This document shows positions 44,792 through 50,796 of a stretch of DNA of 50,796 nt, in pieces. The stretch lies in the NCBI GenBank assembly GCA_012519285.1, contig JAAYQN010000034.1, positions 1 to 50,796 of the forward strand, read 5' to 3'. Position 1 is the first letter of the stretch, and each line of letters opens with the position of its first letter. Origin of the DNA: Clostridiales bacterium (lineage in GTDB: Bacteria; Bacillota; Clostridia; Christensenellales; HGM11417). Under the pieces are notes generated by a model. It ran no database searches. It saw only the letters and a list, made by a program, of their open reading frames with translations, and was not told where the DNA came from. Position numbers and translations under genes: made by a program.

Positions 44792-45521
44792 TTTCCAAAA
44801 ACAGCTTCAGGTCGCCGTTGAACCTCCCGTAAAATTTGTATGGTATATTGTGCGCGGCGTCCTCGTAAATCAGGAGATGGGAGTTTTTGAGAAGGCGTGC
44901 GAGCCTTTTTGCCGAGCGCAAAAAAGAAGGGCTCTCTTTTCCTCCCGCCACGATGAGCGCCCTCGCCTGCGGTCTTTCGATATTCTTTAGGTCGGAGCTT
45001 TTGAGCAGCCTTTTTAATATCTGTGATGAAAGCTTCCTCACCTTCTGCCCGCTCTGCTCCCTCTTGAATTTCTCAAAATCCTCCCCCCTCACCCCGATCA
45101 TGCAAGCGATAAGGCGGCAGGTAAGGCCGAGCTTTGACAAAAAGCCAATGAGCCGCATGGAGATAAGAAGTTTAGCGCGGTCAAACCTCGTCGGATCTAT
45201 CAGGGGGCTGACTATCACCACGCTCTCGAGCATCTCCGGATGCCTCTCTGCCACCATGAGGGCGAGCTGCGAGCCCAAGGAAAAGCCGACGAGGTGCACC
45301 TTGCCTTTTCCCAGGATATGTACCAGTCCGGCAACTTCCTCCGCCGCCGCCTCGCAATCAAAATCCCTGCCATTGTCCGAAGCATGGCCGGGCAGCGTGT
45401 AGAATACCAGATGGAAGCTGTCGCAGAGCGCCCTCTGTCTCATGAAGGATTTGTATGCCATCGCCCCGTGAAGAAAAATCACCGTGGGGTTTTTGAGATC
45501 ACCGTATTCCTCATAAATCAT
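44769..45521 (-). CDS. Alpha/beta hydrolase
   Basis: PTVIFLHGAMAYKSFMRQRALCDSFHLVFYTLPGHASDNG; VHLVGFSLGSQLALMVAERHPEMLESVVIVSP. Confidence 0.88.
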   Translation of the reverse strand: MIYEEYGDLKNPTVIFLHGAMAYKSFMRQRALCDSFHLVFYTLPGHASDNGRDFDCEAAAEEVAGLVHILGKGKVHLVGFSLGSQLALMVAERHPEMLESVVIVSPLIDPTRFDRAKLLISMRLIGFLSKLGLTCRLIACMIGVRGEDFEKFKREQSGQKVRKLSSQILKRLLKSSDLKNIERPQARALIVAGGKESPSFLRSAKRLARLLKNSHLLIYEDAAHNIPYKFYGRFNGDLKLFLENGKQGLH

Positions 45522-45550
45522 TGTATCACCGGCTTTAAAGCTCGCGCTTT

Positions 45551-46801
45551 TTACCTCTTCGGCCTCTTTGCAGTGCCGACAACCTCTTTTCCCACTAAAG
45601 GCATGTAAACATCTCTCCTTATGGGCTTTATCTTTACTATGCGGCCGTTCTTGTAGTAAAGCAGCTCGCCCATGCTCTCTATCTTTGGCTTTGAGGGGAT
45701 GATCACCCTTCTCTCTCCCTCGTAGATGTCCCTGTACTTGCCCTCAAAGTCCACCACCACCTTTTCCCTGGGTTTTTCGTAAACCTTTAGGACTGTGCTC
45801 CTCCTCTTTATGGTGTAAACGAGCTTTTCGCCGTATATGCGCACGTATGCCCTGTTGCCTTCCGTCCACGCCTTTATGAAGATGAAGTTGCCGCTGTCGT
45901 TTAAAAACTTTAGGTCTGCGGTGCTGATGTTGACCATGGCGTCAAAGGAGGGAGGGACATAGGAAATCGCGAGGGTGTGGCGGTGCTGCTCGGTTATCTT
46001 TATGTCGGCGAGCAGCAGGGCGTTGTAGAGCGTGGTGGAGCTTTGGCAAACCCCGCCGCCAAAGCCTTTCACGAATTCGCCGCCCACGATAATCTTTGAC
46101 ACCTTGTAGCCCCTCTCCTGCGTCCTCGGGCCCACCACGGCGTTGAAGGAAACCTCTTCCCCCGGCCACACGATGAGGCCGTTGAACTGCCTGAGCGAGA
46201 GCGCTATGTTGTGCTTCCTCTCGGGCGGAGAGCTCGAAAAATCGGTGGAAAACTCCGACCTTACGGCGGTGGCTCTTTTTAGCTTTTTTGCGGTTATCTC
46301 GGGATCGATGAGCTTGGGGACAATCTCTACCTCTGCGCTCACACCCTTTGACAGGCTTTTCTTTATCTGGGAATAGAGCTTTTCTATGTCAACCCTTCTG
46401 CCCTTTTTGTCCTCTTTTATGGCGAACTTGCCCTTGCGGTCGGGGAAAAACTTCACCTTGGCGTTGACGGGTTCGCACTCGATCTGCGCGGCGATCTGCC
46501 TCAGCTTGCCGTATGCGTCCGCGAGGTCGTAGCAGCAACTGAAGGGCCTCTCCCTCATTATCCTGCCGCGGAAATCCTTCTCAAAACCTTCTATCCCCTC
46601 GTCGAACCCGTCCGAGTATACGATGTCAGGATACCTAAACTCCCACTTTCTGTCGCCGTAGCGCAGCGTGAGCTTTATGCCGTAAATGTCGCTGTATCCC
46701 GGACTGGCGGAAGCGCTCCGGGCGCTGAGAAAAAGGGCAAGGGAGCCTATCAGGGAAAAGCATAGTATTGCCATGACCTTTACAGCCGTCGTCTTTCGCA
46801 A
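45551..46801 (-). CDS. VanW family protein with N-terminal signal/membrane segment
   Basis: SLRQFNGLIVWPGEEVSFNAVVGPRTQERGYKVSKIIVGGEFVKGFGGGVCQSSTTLYNALLLADI. Confidence 0.9.
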   Translation of the reverse strand: MRKTTAVKVMAILCFSLIGSLALFLSARSASASPGYSDIYGIKLTLRYGDRKWEFRYPDIVYSDGFDEGIEGFEKDFRGRIMRERPFSCCYDLADAYGKLRQIAAQIECEPVNAKVKFFPDRKGKFAIKEDKKGRRVDIEKLYSQIKKSLSKGVSAEVEIVPKLIDPEITAKKLKRATAVRSEFSTDFSSSPPERKHNIALSLRQFNGLIVWPGEEVSFNAVVGPRTQERGYKVSKIIVGGEFVKGFGGGVCQSSTTLYNALLLADIKITEQHRHTLAISYVPPSFDAMVNISTADLKFLNDSGNFIFIKAWTEGNRAYVRIYGEKLVYTIKRRSTVLKVYEKPREKVVVDFEGKYRDIYEGERRVIIPSKPKIESMGELLYYKNGRIVKIKPIRRDVYMPLVGKEVVGTAKRPKR

Positions 46802-46832
46802 GGCGGTTTTCTCCTTTAGCGCAGCAGGTTTT

Positions 46833-47648
46833 TCAGCTCATCAATCCCTTAAAGTCTTGCTCGGAAAGCTCAAAAGCCTTTATGGGGCGTTCCCTGGCCT
46901 CTCCGTGGTAGTCTGAGCCGCACGTGGCAATAAGCCCCTCAGCTTTAGCAAGCTTTAGCAAAAACTGCGTTTCGCCAATAGTATGCGTAGAGTACTGAGC
47001 TTCAATACCGTTGAGGCCGCAGCTTTTAAGCTCCCTGACGAGGCAGGCAAGCCCTTGCGGCTCCAGCCCTGTGAGAAAAGGATGGGCGAGCACCGCCTTT
47101 CCGCCCCCCGCCTTTATTATCTCTATCCCTTCCCTCGGCGAAATCCTGTGTGATGGCACGTAGGCGGGCTTGCCGTAACCGAGCAGCTTGTCAAAGGCCT
47201 CGGCAACCGAGCCGCATATCCCCCTCTCGGTAAGGGCACGGGCGATGTGCACCCTCCCCGCCGACTCGCTTTTGCCCGCCTTTTTAGCCACCTCTTCCTC
47301 GGGCATATCTATTTTAAATTCTTTAAGTTTTTCTAAGATCTCGAGCAGCCTCTTGCGCCTTAGTTGCCTTAAACCTTCCAGGGCTTGAAAAAATTTTTGG
47401 TTATTTATGTCTACATTGTAGCCCAATATGTGAATTTCCGCCAAGGAAAAGGTGGAAAGCTCAATTCCAGAAATGGCGACGATCCCCTCTTTTTTCGACG
47501 CGCCGATAAACTCGCTGATTCCCGCCACGCTGTCGTGGTCGGCAAGGGAGGCGACCTCTATCCCTTTTTCCTTTAGCTCCCTTACAAGCTCCGCGGGGGA
47601 ATGTTCCCCGTCCGAGTAATAGCTGTGAACGTGCAGGTCCGCCCTCAT
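46833..47648 (-). CDS. PHP domain-containing protein (predicted metal-dependent phosphoesterase)
   Basis: MRADLHVHSYYSDGEHSPAELVRELKEKGIEVASLADHDSVAGISEF; ATCGSDYHGEAR. Confidence 0.92.
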   Translation of the reverse strand: MRADLHVHSYYSDGEHSPAELVRELKEKGIEVASLADHDSVAGISEFIGASKKEGIVAISGIELSTFSLAEIHILGYNVDINNQKFFQALEGLRQLRRKRLLEILEKLKEFKIDMPEEEVAKKAGKSESAGRVHIARALTERGICGSVAEAFDKLLGYGKPAYVPSHRISPREGIEIIKAGGGKAVLAHPFLTGLEPQGLACLVRELKSCGLNGIEAQYSTHTIGETQFLLKLAKAEGLIATCGSDYHGEARERPIKAFELSEQDFKGLMS

Positions 47649-47657
47649 CCATCCCTC

Positions 47658-49028
47658 CTAAAGCCTGCCCTTTGATGCGGCATCGATGTACTTTTTGGCC
47701 CTCTCGAGCAGGAGCTCCCTTTTGTTAAAACTCGGCTTGTATACGCAGTCCTCAAGCAGCTTGTCCAAGACCTTTGATATTTGAGTCGGCAGACAGCCCA
47801 GCCCCAGCATATTCCTGCCGTCCACCTCAAGCTCCCTCAGCGAAAAGGGCGCTTTCTCCCGCCTCATCTTTTCCAGAATGGCCTGCCACCTTTTCACGGT
47901 GGGGTTTAACCCGCTCTCCTTGCCGCAGCCCAGAAAATCTGCCTGCTTGAGCAGCATGAGCTTGCAGATGAGGGGGAAATTTCTGACAATGAACATCCTT
48001 ACCTTGTTCTCCGAGGTCTGGTTTTTGAGGTCATACATATGGTACCTTACCAGGAAAACCATTTCGTCGACGAGCTTTTTCGGACACTTTAATCCCTGTC
48101 GGCCCAGGATGCGCTCCGCCATCTCCGCCCCCACAATCTCGTGGCCGTAGGCGTTGCCCTGAGCCCTGTGGCAGATGCCTTTGCCTATGTCGTGTAGCGC
48201 GGCAGCGAGGCGAACTGAAGGGTGGGAGAACTTCACCGTCTGAGCGATGTGCTCGAACACGTCGTACCTGTGAAAGTCCGAGCGCTGGGGCACGCCGTAG
48301 CAAAGCTCTATTCCGGGAAGTATGAGGGGCAAAAGCCCCAGGTCCTTTAACAGATGAAGCCCCCTGTAATGGGGAAAACCGGGATTAGAGTATCTGGTGT
48401 CGGACAGGAGTATCCTGTAAAACTCATCGAATATCCTCTCGGGCACTATGTCTTTTAGCTGGTTGGCGTACTTTGCCGCGGCGGCGTAAGTGTCCTCATC
48501 AATATCAAAGCCCAGCTCGCACGCAAAGCGCACCATGCGCAAGAGGCGCAGCGCGTCGGAGCGAAAGATGAGTTCGGGGTCGTGCGCCCTGACAAGCCGC
48601 TTTTTCAGGTCCTCAAGCCCGCCTAAGGGGTCTAGTGTCTTTTCTCCCAGAATATCGTAATAGATGGCGTTTACCGTAAAATCCCGCCTCTTTGCGTCTT
48701 CCTCAAGGCTTGAGCAGAGCTCCACCTTCTCCGGTTTGTGGCTCCCCCCTTCCCCGTAGTAATCTCTGCGAAAGGCGGTGTACTCGTAATTCTCGCTTCC
48801 CGCCCTTATCTTGAGGGTGCCGAGCTGGTTATAAGATGCCACCACCTCAAAGGGAGTCCCCTCTATCAGCCCCGCCACCTCCCAGGGAGCAAGGGCGGAG
48901 CATATGTCAATGTCCCCCTTATCGAGGCCGAGCAAAGAGTTTCGGACGTAGCCGCCGGTAAGGTAGAGGGGCTGCGAAAGCATTTTTGCGAGCTTAATCA
49001 AATTTTGAGGCGTTTCTATTTGGGACAT
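47658..49028 (-). CDS. cca: CCA tRNA nucleotidyltransferase / HD domain protein
   Basis: LYLTGGYVRNSLLGLDKGDIDICSALAPWEV; AKRRDFTVNAIYYDI; RSDALRLLRMVRFACELGF; HD: RLAAALHDIGKGICHR. Confidence 0.9.
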   Translation of the reverse strand: MSQIETPQNLIKLAKMLSQPLYLTGGYVRNSLLGLDKGDIDICSALAPWEVAGLIEGTPFEVVASYNQLGTLKIRAGSENYEYTAFRRDYYGEGGSHKPEKVELCSSLEEDAKRRDFTVNAIYYDILGEKTLDPLGGLEDLKKRLVRAHDPELIFRSDALRLLRMVRFACELGFDIDEDTYAAAAKYANQLKDIVPERIFDEFYRILLSDTRYSNPGFPHYRGLHLLKDLGLLPLILPGIELCYGVPQRSDFHRYDVFEHIAQTVKFSHPSVRLAAALHDIGKGICHRAQGNAYGHEIVGAEMAERILGRQGLKCPKKLVDEMVFLVRYHMYDLKNQTSENKVRMFIVRNFPLICKLMLLKQADFLGCGKESGLNPTVKRWQAILEKMRREKAPFSLRELEVDGRNMLGLGCLPTQISKVLDKLLEDCVYKPSFNKRELLLERAKKYIDAASKGRL

Positions 49029-49124
49029 CTTTATACTTTACTTTTTGTGGATTTTGTTATAATATTAAACAGAAAGATATTAACCTTAACTTATTATAGT
49101 AAATTTCGCAGGGAAATACAACAT

Positions 49125-50012
49125 ATGTATCATTATATGTATCATTTTATCTTGAATCCGGTTGCGGGAAAAGGCAAGACTTTGTCGGCGATAGAAAAAA
49201 TAAGGAAGTTTCTGAACGAAAGAAGAGTATCATACCACGTCCATTATACGCAGTACCCGAGGCACGCCACGGAGATCACCAGGGAGCTGACGATAGAGGG
49301 CAGCAAGAACATCATAGCGATGGGCGGCGACGGCACAGTAAACGAGGTCTTAAACGGCTTTGCCGACTTTGAGAGCTGCAACATGGGGATTATCCCGTGC
49401 GGGTCGGGCAACGATTTTGCAAAATTCATCAACCTGCCGTTTGAGCCCGTAAAAGCCATGAGCCTGATACTTGAAGGCTCTCCAAAATTCACGGACTACA
49501 TCCAGGTAAACGGCGGCAAGAGGGTGATGAACGTGACGGGGATGGGCTTAGATGTGGCGGTGCTGGAGCGCTGCAACAGGATGAAGCTCTTCAAGGGTAA
49601 GCTACAGTACCTGATATCCCTGATAATAACCCTTCTCAAGTTCAAATGGTACCGGTTTAAGCTGAGTTTTGACGGCGGCGAGGAGCAGGAAAGGACGGCG
49701 ATGATAGTTGCGGTGTGCAACGGCAAGTATTTCGGAGGCGGCATGCCGATTTCCCCTTTATCGAGCATAGAGGACAACTACCTCAACGTGATAATAGTCA
49801 ACAAGATGAAAAAGAGCAGGATACCGATGGCGCTGCTCGGTATGCTGAGGGGAAAGCTTTTGAAGTACGATTTCGTGGAAAACATCCTCTGCAAGCGGGT
49901 CTGGCTAAAGTCTCTTGACGAGGAGGACGCCGTCAACATGGATGGCGAGCTGATAAGGAGCGTCAATTTAGACTGCCTGCTCATGCAGAACCAGCTTAAG
50001 GTGTTCAGGTAA
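49125..50012 (+). CDS. YegS/DagK-family lipid kinase
   Basis: MYHYMYHFILNPVAGKGKTLSAIEKIRKFLNERR; IAMGGDGTVNEVLNGFADFESCNMGIIPCGSGNDFAKFINLP; start trimmed from 48738 to 49125 or 49137. Confidence 0.92.
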   Translation: MYHYMYHFILNPVAGKGKTLSAIEKIRKFLNERRVSYHVHYTQYPRHATEITRELTIEGSKNIIAMGGDGTVNEVLNGFADFESCNMGIIPCGSGNDFAKFINLPFEPVKAMSLILEGSPKFTDYIQVNGGKRVMNVTGMGLDVAVLERCNRMKLFKGKLQYLISLIITLLKFKWYRFKLSFDGGEEQERTAMIVAVCNGKYFGGGMPISPLSSIEDNYLNVIIVNKMKKSRIPMALLGMLRGKLLKYDFVENILCKRVWLKSLDEEDAVNMDGELIRSVNLDCLLMQNQLKVFR

Positions 50013-50145
50013 CTGGTCAAAATATGCCAAACTTAAGGGGTAAAGGAAACTGAAAGAACTTATTATACTAACCGTTGCACTTGTAGTTGCAATTTGCAAA
50101 AAATGCCAAAAGGGGCGGGTTTTCAAAAAAGCCGGCATAAAACAA

Positions 50146-50174
50146 TTGACAAAAGCGGCAAAATAATATAAAAT
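50146..50174 (+). promoter_or_regulatory. Consensus-like promoter for the tRNA cluster
   Basis: -35 TTGACA (50146-50151), 17-nt spacer, -10 TAAAAT (50169-50174). Confidence 0.75.
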
Positions 50175-50192
50175 ATCATAGCTTAATATCGT

Positions 50193-50270
<78 letters not shown>

Positions 50271-50312
50271 GTCGAAATGACGCAGCTAACCCCGTTTAGC
50301 TGCTTTAAATTT

Positions 50313-50389
50313 GGCGGCGTAGCTTAGTTGGTTAGAGCGGCCGGTTCATACCCGGCAGGTCGTTGGTTCGACTCCGACCGCCGCTACCA
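50313..50389 (+). tRNA. tRNA-Met (CAT), elongator type
   Basis: GGCGGCGTAGCTTAGTTGGTTAGAGCGGCCGGTTCATACCCGGCAGGTCGTTGGTTCGACTCCGACCGCCGCTACCA. Confidence 0.9.
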
Positions 50390-50399
50390 AGAAATTGAT

Positions 50400-50475
50400 G
50401 GCCTCATCGTCTAGTAGGTTAGGACACCGCCCTTTCACGGCGACAGTAGGGGTTCGAATCCCCTTGAGGTCACCA
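50400..50475 (+). tRNA. tRNA-Glu (TTC)
   Basis: GGCCTCATCGTCTAGTAGGTTAGGACACCGCCCTTTCACGGCGACAGTAGGGGTTCGAATCCCCTTGAGGTCACCA. Confidence 0.94.
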
Positions 50476-50494
50476 AAAAAATCGAACATCCGCG

Positions 50495-50523
50495 AACATC
50501 CGTAAACAAAACGGATGTTTTTT
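50495..50523 (+). terminator. Rho-independent terminator of the tRNA operon
   Basis: AACATCCGT-aaacaaa-ACGGATGTT followed by TTTT. Confidence 0.88.
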
Positions 50524-50546
50524 GTTTCTCCTCACGATATTATTTG

Positions 50547-50796
50547 TTATTCTGGAAAGTCTAATAAAAAATCTATTATGTTTTTATGAATAATGCCATT
50601 TCTACTCATGTCAAACTTGTCCATAGATACTACATACTTAGGATAGTTGTCCTTTATGTTATCATATACGGAAAATTCTCTTTCCTTCGTCTTTTCACTT
50701 GCCAATAAATAGCACACTTGTACATACAGCAATTTGCCATTTTTTTCGCATACAAAGTCAATCTCTTTTTCACCGACCTTACCTACACTTACTTTA
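50547..50796 (-). CDS. C-terminal part of AAA ATPase/DUF4143-type protein (5'-truncated by window edge)
   Basis: Reads ...KVSVGKVGEKEIDFVCEKNGKLLYVQVCYLLASEKTKEREFSVYDNIKDNYPKYVVSMDKFDMSRNGIIHKNIIDFLLDFPE*, open beyond the 61-aa ORF in the track. Confidence 0.75.
   Translation of the reverse strand, partial: KVSVGKVGEKEIDFVCEKNGKLLYVQVCYLLASEKTKEREFSVYDNIKDNYPKYVVSMDKFDMSRNGIIHKNIIDFLLDFPE

Noticed and set aside
49044-49052. TGTGGATTT in the cca/dagK divergent intergenic as an oriC candidate
   Set aside because: Differs from the DnaA box at two positions and is isolated; the strand switch alone is weak evidence.

Overview
The window is an origin-proximal block of a chromosome from a spore-forming Firmicutes/Clostridia-type bacterium; the exact taxon cannot be resolved from sequence alone. 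From left to right it contains: a 3'-truncated secY and the spc/S10 ribosomal-protein operons (- strand, to rpsJ); dnaA (-) divergent from recF (+), with no dnaN; rplI; an orphan gene with no obvious canonical start codon; a DUF4489-like gene; hpt-tilS; spoIIE; parB-parA; ftsH; a pyridoxamine kinase; a Ca2+-type P-ATPase; a Bax-inhibitor-1 protein; a Cof-type HAD phosphatase; hprK; a decayed DUF1538/P-II-like locus; a ROK glucokinase; the canonical jag-yidC-yidD-rnpA-rpmH-mnmE-mnmG-rsmG cluster; two perfect parS sites; a CvpA-like protein; yyaC; a phosphohexomutase; an alpha/beta hydrolase; VanW; PHP; cca; a diacylglycerol-kinase-family gene; tRNA-fMet/Met/Glu; and a truncated DUF4143-type ATPase. 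Most of it is housekeeping. I found no convincing new defence or biosynthetic system. The most notable items are: a 127-bp MITE-like element with IS3-like ends and a 3-bp target duplication; a structured, attenuator-like leader upstream of rpsJ; the twin parS sites separated from parAB; a cluster of DnaA-box matches inside the ROK gene; an orphan gene with a start-codon puzzle; decay of the DUF1538/P-II locus; and low-complexity tails on several ribosomal proteins. Family assignments come from reading the translations. No database search was run.
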